Assembly (NCBI RefSeq): GCF_002938425.1
Contig: NZ_POQU01000001.1
Coordinates: forward strand, 58,208-122,207
Length of the DNA: 64,000 bases
Origin: Blastococcus atacamensis
GTDB taxonomy: Bacteria; Actinomycetota; Actinomycetes; Mycobacteriales; Geodermatophilaceae
Direction: 5' to 3'
In this document: positions 8,087 to 14,931 of the stretch, piece after piece
Position numbering within the stretch: position 1 is the stretch's first letter
How the letters are laid out: every line of letters begins with the position of its first letter
The notes under the pieces: generated by a model
Told to the model about the DNA's origin: nothing
The model's database searches: none
What the model saw: the letters and a program-made list of their open reading frames with translations, nothing else
Made by a program: the position numbers and the translations under genes

Positions 8087-8698
8087 ATGAACCGCACCAG
8101 CATTCGTCTCGTCCGCCTCACCGGTGGGCTGATGTCCGCCGTCGTCGTGCTCGCCGGCTGCTCGGACACGGCCGAGACGCCGGCCGCCGGTAGCAGCGCG
8201 ACCGACGAGAGCTCCGCCGACCAGAGCGCGGAGTTCAACGACGCCGACGTCACCTTCGCCCAGGGGATGATCCCGCACCACGAAGGCGCGCTCACGATGG
8301 CCGAGGCCGCCACGGACCGCGCCTCCGATCCCCGGGTCGTGGACCTGGCTGAGCGCATCGAAGACGGGCAAGATCCGGAGATCGACCTCATGACCGGCTG
8401 GCTCGAGGAGTGGGGTCAGTCGCTGCAGGAGAACTCCGGAGACATGGGCGGCATGGACCACGGGTCCGAGGGCATGGGCGGCATGGGCATGGAGGACATG
8501 CCGGCCGCCGGTCCGGAGTTCGACCGCATGTGGCTCGAGGCCATGATCGAGCACCACGAGGGCGCCGTGGAGATGGCGCGGACGGAGATCGACGACGGCC
8601 GGAACGCCGAGGCCGTCGACCTCGCCCGGCTGATCAGCCAGACCCAGACGCAGGAGATCGAGGAGATGCGGCAGCTGCTCACCGAGCTGGGTGGCTGA
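8087..8698 (+). CDS. DUF305 lipoprotein, duplicated domain
   Basis: 203 residues. A signal peptide with lipobox VLAGC puts the lipid anchor on Cys25. Two DUF305 repeats follow, marked by MIPHHEGALTMAE (about 64-76) and MIEHHEGAVEMAR (about 152-164). They are separated by a Met/His/Gly linker (MGGMDHGSEGMGGMGMEDM) typical of extracellular copper-binding segments. The protein should sit on the outer face of the membrane and bind metal through paired His and Met. It follows the DUF6153-like gene by 81 bp on the same strand. Confidence 0.92.
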   Translation: MNRTSIRLVRLTGGLMSAVVVLAGCSDTAETPAAGSSATDESSADQSAEFNDADVTFAQGMIPHHEGALTMAEAATDRASDPRVVDLAERIEDGQDPEIDLMTGWLEEWGQSLQENSGDMGGMDHGSEGMGGMGMEDMPAAGPEFDRMWLEAMIEHHEGAVEMARTEIDDGRNAEAVDLARLISQTQTQEIEEMRQLLTELGG

Positions 8699-8707
8699 TC
8701 CGTTTCC

Positions 8708-8738
8708 GGGGCGCGGTGCCGTCCAGGCGCCGCGCCCC
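8708..8738. terminator. Hairpin after the DUF305 lipoprotein gene
   Basis: A GC-rich stem of 13 pairs with one G-T-type mismatch (arms 8708-8720 and 8726-8738) and a five-base loop begins 10 bp after the stop codon. There is no long T run, as is common in actinobacteria. Confidence 0.6.
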
Positions 8739-8830
8739 ACCTTCTCCATCTGACGACACCGGCCGGTCGGCGGCTGCCGTGGCGCCCCTGCCCGGCGCCG
8801 CGCTCTGCACCGGCACCAAGGAGTGCATCC

Positions 8831-9727
8831 GTGACACCACGTTCGACGATCCGCCCTGTCCCCGGCTCCCACCGACGGAGCGTGCCGGCCGTCCTGCTGT
8901 CCGCCGCCGCCGTGCTGGTGGGCTGCACGTCCGGGTCGCCGCACTCCGTAGCGGCACCCCCGACACCCGCTCAGCCAGCACTGGAGATCAGCCACGTGCA
9001 CGGAGTGGGGACCGATCCGGCCGACGGCTCCCTGTTGCTCGCGACGCACGAGGGGCTGTTCCGGGTGACCGCCGAGGGGCAGGCAGAGCTGGCCAGTCCG
9101 GTCATGGACCTCATGGGGTTCACCGTTGCCGGGGCCGAGCACTTCCTCGCCTCCGGCCACCCCGGGCTGCGGGTCGACCTTCCGCAGCCGATGGGGTTGA
9201 TCGAGTCGATCGACGGCGGCCGGACCTGGAGTCCGGTGTCGCGGCAGGGGCAGTCGGACTTCCACGCCCTCACCACCGGCGCCGCCGGTGTTCTCGGCTA
9301 CGACGGCGCCCTCCTCCGCAGCGACGACGGCCGGGACTGGGAGCAGCTGAGCATCCCGGCCGAGCCGCACAGCCTGGCGGCCTCGCCCGACACGGACCTG
9401 GTGCTCGCGACGACCGCACAGGGACTGCTTCGCTCCGCCGACGCCGGCAGCACCTGGTCGGCCGTGGACGGCGCTCCACTGCTCCAGGTCGTGGACTGGG
9501 CGGACGACGGCATGCACGTGGCGGGGGTCGATCCCTCGGGCGTGATCTGGATCAGTAGCGACGGTGGCGCTTCCTGGTCGAGCGGCGCCGACCTGGCATC
9601 GCCCCCGCAGGCGGTGGCGGTGTCCTCCTCGGCGGACGAGGACCACCGCATCACCGTGGTGACCGCGGCAACGGTGGTCACCTCCACGGACGGAGGCCGG
9701 ACGTTCGAGGTGGTCCTGGAGCAGTGA
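8831..9727 (+). CDS. F510_1955-type beta-propeller lipoprotein
   Basis: 298 residues from GTG 8831. Signal peptide with VLVGC lipobox (Cys32), then SHVHGVGTDPADGSLLLATHEGLFR, the start signature of the group annotated as F510_1955 family glycosylhydrolase. BNR-like motifs recur: SIDGGRTWSP, SDDGRDWEQ, SADAGSTWSA, SSDGGASWSS and STDGGRTFEV, implying a seven-bladed propeller with Asp-box-like turns. It is found next to DUF305 genes in metal islands. Glycosidase activity is only an annotation label; no catalytic residues are evident to me. It likely acts as a membrane-anchored extracellular protein. Confidence 0.85.
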   Translation: MTPRSTIRPVPGSHRRSVPAVLLSAAAVLVGCTSGSPHSVAAPPTPAQPALEISHVHGVGTDPADGSLLLATHEGLFRVTAEGQAELASPVMDLMGFTVAGAEHFLASGHPGLRVDLPQPMGLIESIDGGRTWSPVSRQGQSDFHALTTGAAGVLGYDGALLRSDDGRDWEQLSIPAEPHSLAASPDTDLVLATTAQGLLRSADAGSTWSAVDGAPLLQVVDWADDGMHVAGVDPSGVIWISSDGGASWSSGADLASPPQAVAVSSSADEDHRITVVTAATVVTSTDGGRTFEVVLEQ

Positions 9728-9844
9728 GGGCATGGCCGTGAGAGGGCCGGGGAGCCAGCCCCTGACGCGCCGGCGTGAACCGCCATGAACCGGGTGACGC
9801 GCACCTCCCGTCCCGCGGCCATGGGCCTGCGCGCCGACTGGCTC

Positions 9845-9860
9845 ATACCCCGGGGGTACC
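9845..9860. promoter_or_regulatory. CsoR-type operator-like site upstream of the HMA gene
   Basis: ATACCCCGGGGGTACC resembles the perfect palindrome at 6051-6066 minus one C. It lies about 70 bp before the HMA protein start. TACCC/GGGTA half-sites are the known CsoR pattern, so copper-responsive CsoR control is likely. The regulator could be encoded elsewhere, since the only CsoR-family protein here lacks the copper His. Confidence 0.6.
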
Positions 9861-9928
9861 GCCTTGGCATATGGCGCGGTAGCCCGCCGCCCGGAGAACC
9901 ATCGGCCACCAGCCGGAGAGGAAGCCCC

Positions 9929-10195
9929 ATGAGCACCGCCACCTACACCGTCGTCGGCATGACCTGCGGCCACTGCGTCAACTCGGTCACCGAGGAGGTC
10001 GGTCAGGTGCCCGGCGTCACGAACGTGGACGTGGAGCTGGCCACCGGCGGGCTGACCGTCACCAGCGACAACGAGGTCCAGGACGCCGCGGTGCGCGCCG
10101 CGGTGGAGGAGGCCGGCTACCGGATCGCCGCACCCGTTCAGCAGTTGCCGCTGGCCGGCGGCCAGCCGTCCGGATGCAGTTGCGGCTGCAGCTGA
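9929..10195 (+). CDS. HMA-domain copper chaperone (CopZ-like) with Cys-rich tail
   Basis: 88 residues from ATG 9929. A complete heavy-metal-associated domain has the MTCGHC site (Cys13, Cys16) and the usual beta-alpha-beta-beta-alpha-beta length up to EEAGY. Unusually for CopZ, it extends about 20 residues more and ends GCSCGCS, adding three Cys that could form a second thiolate site. Expected role is cytosolic Cu(I) delivery. No copper ATPase gene lies beside it here. It converges on the copper-storage protein gene across a strong hairpin. Confidence 0.92.
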   Translation: MSTATYTVVGMTCGHCVNSVTEEVGQVPGVTNVDVELATGGLTVTSDNEVQDAAVRAAVEEAGYRIAAPVQQLPLAGGQPSGCSCGCS

Positions 10196-10245
10196 CCGAG
10201 CAGAACCGGCTGTCGACCTGCCGTCACGCTGGCCGGCCCCGCCGT

Positions 10246-10285
10246 CCGCCGAGTCGCCGGTGAAGGGTCACCGGCGACTCGGCGG
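10246..10285. terminator. Bidirectional terminator between HMA and copper-storage genes
   Basis: An 18-bp perfect stem (arms 10246-10263 and 10268-10285) with a four-base AGGG loop lies between two convergent genes. It can fold in both transcripts. Confidence 0.85.
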
Positions 10286-10352
10286 CGGTCGTATCGACCT
10301 CGTGCGTCACAGCCGACCGTTGGTCATGGTGCCCGCCGCGACCCGGGGCTGG

Positions 10353-10760
10353 TCAGCCGAGGGACGAGATGAGATCGCGGCAGGCCGCCTCGCAGCGCCG
10401 GCAGGCCTCCGCGCACACCCGGCAGTGCTCGTGCATCTCCGCGTGCTGGGCGCACTCGTCACCACAGGCCTTGCACGCGGCGGCGCAGGCCTCGAGCACG
10501 GCGCGGGTGAGGTTGGCGTCGTAGCCGGTGTGCCGGGACAGCACCCGCCCGGTGGTGTCGCAGACGTCGGCGCAGTCGGTGTTGGTGCGGATGCACTTGG
10601 TCAGGTCGGCGACCATGTCCTCGCTGAGGCAGGCGTCGGCGCAGGCGGTGCAGGCCTGGGCGCACTCGAAGCACGCCTCGATGCACTCCAAGAGCTTCTG
10701 CTTGTCCACCCCGCCGAGGTCCTCGGGGTAGGTGTCGAGCATCTGAGCTGCCACGGTCAT
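10353..10760 (-). CDS. Four-helix-bundle copper-storage protein (Csp/DUF326)
   Basis: 135 residues from ATG 10760, preceded by GAGGAGG five bases upstream. I count 18 Cys arranged in helical CxxC/CxxxC spacings, for example ECIEACFECAQACTACADAC and VCAEACRRCEAAC. That is the hallmark of Csp proteins, which fill a four-helix bundle core with many Cu(I) ions. There is no signal peptide, so it is the cytosolic Csp3-like type. The divergent ArsR gene and a shared inverted repeat at 10833-10854 suggest common regulation. Confidence 0.93.
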   Translation of the reverse strand: MTVAAQMLDTYPEDLGGVDKQKLLECIEACFECAQACTACADACLSEDMVADLTKCIRTNTDCADVCDTTGRVLSRHTGYDANLTRAVLEACAAACKACGDECAQHAEMHEHCRVCAEACRRCEAACRDLISSLG

Positions 10761-10832
10761 GGGTGCCTCCTCGGTGCCACGGCGTCGGTCGGCCTGGCTG
10801 CCGTCCGAGACTCTCGCCGACAGATCGGGGGC

Positions 10833-10854
10833 TACCCGTAGGTCCGTACGGGTA
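10833..10854. promoter_or_regulatory. Operator-like inverted repeat TACCCGTA-N6-TACGGGTA (copy 2)
   Basis: Eight-base arms with a six-base spacer, placed between the divergent copper-storage and ArsR genes. The inner CCCGTA-N6-TACGGG core is identical to the element at 7372-7389. The position suggests the site bound by the adjacent ArsR protein. Confidence 0.65.
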
Positions 10855-10877
10855 TGGGCGGATCGGAGGTGTTTTCG

Positions 10878-11255
10878 ATGACCGAACCTGACCATGCGCA
10901 CCCGGTCGACCCGGAACGGGTGGCCCACGCCCGCACCCGGCTTCCCGGCCGGGAGGAAACCGCCCAACTGACCAGCGTGCTGAGCCTCATGGCCGACCCC
11001 ACCAGGGCCCGGGTCCTGTTCGCCCTGGACATGGTCGAGGAGCTCTGCGTCGGCGATCTCGCGTTGGCGCTGGACGCGAACGAGGACGCTGTCGGCTACG
11101 CGCTGCGGCTACTGCGCACCGCCGGTCTCGTGGCCAACCGGAAACAGGGGCGCGTCGTCTACTACCGCCTGGCCGAAGGGTTTCCCGCGCCACTACGGGA
11201 CCACTGCCTCCGCCAGTTGGTCGTCTTGGCGAACGCCGCGCCGGAGGACGACTGA
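10878..11255 (+). CDS. ArsR/SmtB-family metal- or thiol-sensing repressor
   Basis: 125 residues from ATG 10878, chosen over the ATG at 10854 because GGAGGT lies seven bases upstream and because 10854 overlaps the operator. Winged-helix features: LSLMADPTRARVLFALDM, ELCVGDLALALDANEDAVGYALRLLRTAGLV, and the wing RKQGRVVYYRLAEG. The Cys57 in ELCVGDLA is the position used by CadC/CmtR-type metal sensors; Cys110 in the last helix could pair with it. Two Cys only would also fit a thiol-redox sensor. Divergence from the copper-storage gene favours metal control, metal identity open. Confidence 0.88.
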   Translation: MTEPDHAHPVDPERVAHARTRLPGREETAQLTSVLSLMADPTRARVLFALDMVEELCVGDLALALDANEDAVGYALRLLRTAGLVANRKQGRVVYYRLAEGFPAPLRDHCLRQLVVLANAAPEDD

Positions 11256-11421
11256 CCCTGGCGTGTTGAGGTGGGCGCGGTCGCCGGAGCGGGGGTCGTC
11301 GCCGCGCGGGGGCCCTCGACCACCCTTACAGTCGGCGATACCCGGACGAATGTGCGGATGTCGTCCCTGATCTACTCCCGGCCGCTGCCGTGGGGTGTCC
11401 CACGTGAGTGAAGGGGGAACC

Positions 11422-11763
11422 ATGGTCGGCCTGCTGACGCTCGCGGCGCTCCTCGTGGCCGGCGTCGTCGGCCTCTACGCCCTCTCGTCGGCCCTGAGCA
11501 GCGCGCGCCCGCCCGGAGCCGTGCTGCCGTACGAGTCAGGCCTGCTGCCGCAGCAGCACGCCGTCTCCCGCTACCACACCCGCTGGTACGCGATCACAGT
11601 CCTCTTTCTGGCCTTCGACATGGAGATGATCTTCATGTACCCGTGGGCAGTCGTGGTCGCGGACATGGGTGCACAGGCCGTCATCGAGATGTTCGGATTC
11701 CTCGCGGTTCTCCTCGTCGGTGTCACCTACGTCTGGCGTGAAGGTGCACTCCGATGGACCTGA
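11422..11763 (+). CDS. nuoA: NuoA-like subunit of a complex-I-like proton pump
   Basis: 113 residues from ATG 11422 (GAAGGGGGAA upstream). Three TMs and the NuoA core signature: LPYESGLLP, then RYHTRWYAITVLFLAFDMEMIFMYPWAVV. The FDME acidic motif in TM2 is intact. This normally forms part of the quinone-site/E-channel entrance. It is the first gene of an eight-gene operon and overlaps the next gene by 10 bp. A region of about 165 bp upstream (11256-11421) should hold the operon promoter. Confidence 0.93.
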   Translation: MVGLLTLAALLVAGVVGLYALSSALSSARPPGAVLPYESGLLPQQHAVSRYHTRWYAITVLFLAFDMEMIFMYPWAVVVADMGAQAVIEMFGFLAVLLVGVTYVWREGALRWT

Positions 11764-13094
11764 ACGGCCGACTGCGGGCCTGGGCCCTGTCTCGGCCTCG
11801 CGTCCTGCTCGTGGACGTCCCGGGCGAGGCGACGCTTCGGTGGTCCGTCGAGGCCGAACTCGGCCGGCGCGGCTGGAGACGTTCCCTGGCACCTGCGGAT
11901 ACCGACCTCCTACTCGTCCTCGGTGAGCCCCGACCGGAGCTCGCAGCGGCCGTCGACGTTCTGTGGAGCCAGGTTCCCGAACCGCGACACCGGATCGACG
12001 TGCACCGGGAAGGCACCCTCGCCGTCGATCTGGACGCGGCTCCAGCCGCGTTGTTCGAGCGCGTCGCAGGGCGTGCCGACGGAGACGAGCGGCCCTCGCC
12101 GGCCTCGCTGCTCGGCCAAGAGGAGGACGAGGACGAAGGCATGGACCACGGCGGTGGCCATGAGGGCATGGACCACGGCGGTGGCCATGAGGGCCACGAG
12201 GGCGACGAGGGCATGGACCACGGCGGTGGCCACGAGGGCCACGAGGGCATGGACCACGGCGGTGGCCATGAGGGTCACGAGAGCATGGACCACGGCAGTG
12301 GCCATGAGGGCCACGAGGGCATGGACCACGGCGGTGGCCATGAGGGTCACGAGAGCATGGACCACGGCAGTGGCCATGAGGGTCACGAGAGCATGGACCA
12401 CGGCAGTGGCCATGAGGGTATGGACCACGGGAGTGGTCACAAGGGCCACATGCACCACGGTGGAGAGGTGGCCGGGCTGCCGATGGCCTCCACCGGTCCC
12501 GACCGGGACGGTCTCGAGCTCGACGTTCTGAAGGTCGCTCTGGGACCGGTGCTGCCCGGCTGGCCCACCGGCCTGGTGCTGCGCGCGGACCTGCAGGGCG
12601 ACGTCCTCACGTCGGCCGAGCTCGCTTGGCTCGACGCCGACGCGCTCCGCACTGGGCAGGCGCCGCAGGACTCCCAGTGTGCGGCGCTGGACCGGCTCGC
12701 CCACTTCCTCGACGTAGCGGGCTGGCCCACGGCCGCCCGGGACGCCCGTCGCGCCCGGGACGGCCTGGTCGGCGGGGTCGATCGGGAGGCGGCGCAGCGG
12801 CTCGCCCAGGCCGTGGCGCGGCGCGTTCGCCGATCCCGGACCCTGTCGTGGACGGCCGGTGGCATCGGGCAGGTCGCCTCCCAGCACCGTGCCGGTGAGG
12901 GCGTCGTGGACCGCGTCCGGCGCTGGTGCGACATCGCGTCGGGGCAACCCGTCGAAGAGCCGCCCGCGACCTCACTGGACGAGGTCGCGGCCCTGGTGGA
13001 AGGCGCGGAGATCGGCAGCGCGCGCCTGATCGTGGCGAGCCTGGACATCACCCCTGTGCCGGCGGCGTCGACTCCGGAGCACGTACATGCCTGA
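11754..13094 (+). CDS. Fused degenerate NuoB-NuoD-like protein with His-rich repeat linker
   Basis: 446 residues. Residues 1-120 recall the NuoB fold: ADTDLLLVLGEPRPELAAA then LWSQVPEPRHRIDV parallels the NuoB stretch around YDQMPEPR. No cysteines occur in this part, so an N2-type cluster cannot form. Residues 130-237 are nine MDHG(G/S)GH(E/K)G repeats. The C-terminal part (LPMASTGPDRDGLELDVLKVALGPVLPGWP...; ARRVRRSRTLSW) looks like a reduced NuoD/hydrogenase-large-subunit scaffold; only two Cys remain and the quinone-site motif is absent. It occupies the nuoB-C-D slot between nuoA and nuoH. Domain parentage is inferred from residual similarity and position. Confidence 0.7.
   Translation: MDLNGRLRAWALSRPRVLLVDVPGEATLRWSVEAELGRRGWRRSLAPADTDLLLVLGEPRPELAAAVDVLWSQVPEPRHRIDVHREGTLAVDLDAAPAALFERVAGRADGDERPSPASLLGQEEDEDEGMDHGGGHEGMDHGGGHEGHEGDEGMDHGGGHEGHEGMDHGGGHEGHESMDHGSGHEGHEGMDHGGGHEGHESMDHGSGHEGHESMDHGSGHEGMDHGSGHKGHMHHGGEVAGLPMASTGPDRDGLELDVLKVALGPVLPGWPTGLVLRADLQGDVLTSAELAWLDADALRTGQAPQDSQCAALDRLAHFLDVAGWPTAARDARRARDGLVGGVDREAAQRLAQAVARRVRRSRTLSWTAGGIGQVASQHRAGEGVVDRVRRWCDIASGQPVEEPPATSLDEVAALVEGAEIGSARLIVASLDITPVPAASTPEHVHA
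12138..12462 (+). repeat. Tandem repeats encoding MDHG(G/S)GH units
   Basis: Nine in-frame copies of a 24-36 bp unit, with a higher-order period of about 72 bp in the middle (alternating GGGH and GSGH units). Each copy supplies His and acidic residues. The near identity of copies suggests recent slippage or recombination, and copy number may vary between strains. Confidence 0.9.
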
Positions 13095-14025
13095 GCAGAC
13101 ACTGGCGGAGACGTGGGGACTGGCGCCGGCGGTCCTCGGCGTCGTGGTCGTCGGCCTGTTCCTGGGGCTCGTGGTGGCAGGTATCGACCGCGCGGTCGTC
13201 TCCGGTGCACCGGGGAGCGCTGTCGAGCCGGTGCGCTCGAGTGCGCGCCTGCTGGTCGAACAGCGGCGGATCACGCTCGCCCCGGACCGGCTGCTGTGGC
13301 GGCTGGGCTGCGCGGCGGTGCCGATCCTGGCGCTGCTGTCGCTGGCCGTGGTCCCGATCGGCGGTCGGACGTTGTGGTCGACCAGCGCCGACCTCGTGTG
13401 GTTCAACGCCATGGAAGCGTTGCTGTGGGCGGCGGTCTGGCTGGTCGGCTGGGGCCCGAACGCGTTCCACGCCCTGACCGGCGGTTACCGGTTCCTCGCC
13501 CAGGGGCTGGCCTACGAACTGCCGCTGATGTTCGCCCTCATCACGGCCGGTCTGGCAGCCGGATCGCTGCGCACGACGGACGTCCTCGCCGCGCAGCAGG
13601 ATCTGTGGTTGGTCGTGACCATGCCCGTCGCCTTCCTCGTGTTCGTGGCCGGCGCCGCGGCCTTCGCCTTCTGGGGGCCGCTCGCCGCGCCCGCCGCGGT
13701 CGACATCGCCGGCGGGGTCACCTCGGAGCTGTCCGGGGTCGACCGGCTGCTGGTCCAGGCCGGCCGTGCGGTGTTCCTGGGGGCGAGTGCCGCCATGGCG
13801 GCCGCGCTGTTCCTCGGCGGCGACGCCGGGCCGTGGCTGCCCGGCCCGGTGTGGCACCTGCTGAAGACCCTTGCGGTGGTCGCGGCGCTCGTGTGGGTCG
13901 GCCGGCGACTGCCCGTGCTGCGCCCGGACCGGACGGTCGAGGTGGGCTGGATGGTGCTGGTGCCGCTCACCCTGGTGCAGGCGCTGGTCGTCGCCGTGCT
14001 CGTGCAGGAGGGGTTCTACGCGTGA
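13087..14025 (+). CDS. nuoH: NuoH-like membrane subunit
   Basis: 312 residues, about eight TMs, overlapping the upstream gene by 8 bp. It keeps the NuoH hallmarks in altered form: TLAPDRLLWRLGCAAVP, GWGPNAFHALTGGYRFLAQGLAYELPLMFALI (the conserved Tyr-Glu before Pro), and a GGVTSELSGVDRLLVQAGRAVFLG segment matching the ELxSG loop of NuoH. This subunit couples the quinone cavity to the antiporter-like subunits in canonical complex I. Similarity is recognisable though divergent. Confidence 0.85.
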   Translation: MPEQTLAETWGLAPAVLGVVVVGLFLGLVVAGIDRAVVSGAPGSAVEPVRSSARLLVEQRRITLAPDRLLWRLGCAAVPILALLSLAVVPIGGRTLWSTSADLVWFNAMEALLWAAVWLVGWGPNAFHALTGGYRFLAQGLAYELPLMFALITAGLAAGSLRTTDVLAAQQDLWLVVTMPVAFLVFVAGAAAFAFWGPLAAPAAVDIAGGVTSELSGVDRLLVQAGRAVFLGASAAMAAALFLGGDAGPWLPGPVWHLLKTLAVVAALVWVGRRLPVLRPDRTVEVGWMVLVPLTLVQALVVAVLVQEGFYA

Positions 14026-14035
14026 GGAGGGCACG

Positions 14036-14617
14036 ATGCTGACCGACGTGTCGGGGTGGGCGATGGCCACGGTGGTCGTGCTCGGCGTGCTGGCGGTGGC
14101 TGCGGGCGTCGCGGTGTTCGTCGTGGACTCGATGGCCCGGGCGACGTTCGCGCTGCTGGGGTCGTTCCTGGCCGTCGCCGGTGTCCTGGTGGCCTTCGAC
14201 CTGGTCTACCTGGCCGTGGTGACCGCGCTGATGATGACGATCGAGATGGCGATCATGGCCGTTTTCATGATCGCTTTCATGATGAACCCGGCCGGGCTCA
14301 TGCCGATGACGATGGTGCACAACACCAAGGGCTCGGCCGTCGTCGGCGCCGGTGCCTTCGTCGTCCTCACCGCCGGGATCTGGACCGTCGACTGGCCGGC
14401 CCGCTCCGGACAGCTGCCCGCGGACAGCACCCGGCAGCTCGGCGAGGCGATCATGGGCAGCCACATGCTGGTCATGCTGGGAATCGGCATCGCGCTGTTC
14501 GCCACGATCCTGGCCGGCACGGTGCTGGCCACCGCGCGTGGGCGCTACGACCGCTTCGGCGCCGACCTGACCGCCGCACGGCCGGACGACCCGGTTCCCG
14601 GGGGGCTGCCCCGGTGA
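14036..14617 (+). CDS. nuoJ: NuoJ-like membrane subunit
   Basis: 193 residues from ATG 14036 (GAGGAGG upstream). Five TMs with a typical NuoJ opening (FVVDSMARATFALLGSFLAVAG) and the DLVYLAVVTALMMTIEMAIMAVFM helix, corresponding to the TM3 helix with the pi-bulge region. The usual YxGAIM-type motif is replaced by MMTIEMAIM, a divergence worth noting. The stop overlaps the next gene's GTG. Confidence 0.88.
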   Translation: MLTDVSGWAMATVVVLGVLAVAAGVAVFVVDSMARATFALLGSFLAVAGVLVAFDLVYLAVVTALMMTIEMAIMAVFMIAFMMNPAGLMPMTMVHNTKGSAVVGAGAFVVLTAGIWTVDWPARSGQLPADSTRQLGEAIMGSHMLVMLGIGIALFATILAGTVLATARGRYDRFGADLTAARPDDPVPGGLPR

Positions 14618-14931
14618 GCGCTGAGATCGTCCTGCAGATCGTGCTGACCGTCGCCGCCGGCCTGATCGGGGTCGGGCTGTTCGGTGCGTTGTCCCAGCAA
14701 TCGATCGTCATGGTCATGATGGGCCTGGAGCTCGTGCTGGGCGGGGTGCTGCTCGCCGGGGGCGCTGCTTGGTACTTCCTCGCACCCGAGCTGCCCGACG
14801 CGCAGGTGCTCGTCGTCGTCGCCCTGGTCGTCATGGCCGTGGAGATGGCGATGGGCTTCGCCGTGACGATCGCCATCTACCGCGCCCGCCAGGTCGACAT
14901 GGTGGACATGGCCACGGACCTGCGCGGATGA
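14614..14931 (+). CDS. nuoK: NuoK-like membrane subunit
   Basis: 105 residues from GTG 14614 in a GTGA overlap. Three TMs, including GLFGALSQQSIVMVMMGLELVLGGVLL with the conserved Glu of TM2, and AALVVMAVEMAMGFAVTIAIYR-like TM3 with the second Glu. Both proton-path carboxylates are therefore present. Length is standard for NuoK. Confidence 0.92.
   Translation: MSAEIVLQIVLTVAAGLIGVGLFGALSQQSIVMVMMGLELVLGGVLLAGGAAWYFLAPELPDAQVLVVVALVVMAVEMAMGFAVTIAIYRARQVDMVDMATDLRG

Noticed and set aside
10854..10878. Upstream ATG of the ArsR gene as the start
   Set aside because: It overlaps the operator and lacks a ribosome site, whereas ATG 10878 has GGAGGT at proper distance.
12138..12462. Alternative frames through the repeat (AWTTAVAMRAT and VVHALM units)
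   Set aside because: Repetition keeps all frames open; only the MDHG frame continues into recognisable domains on both sides.
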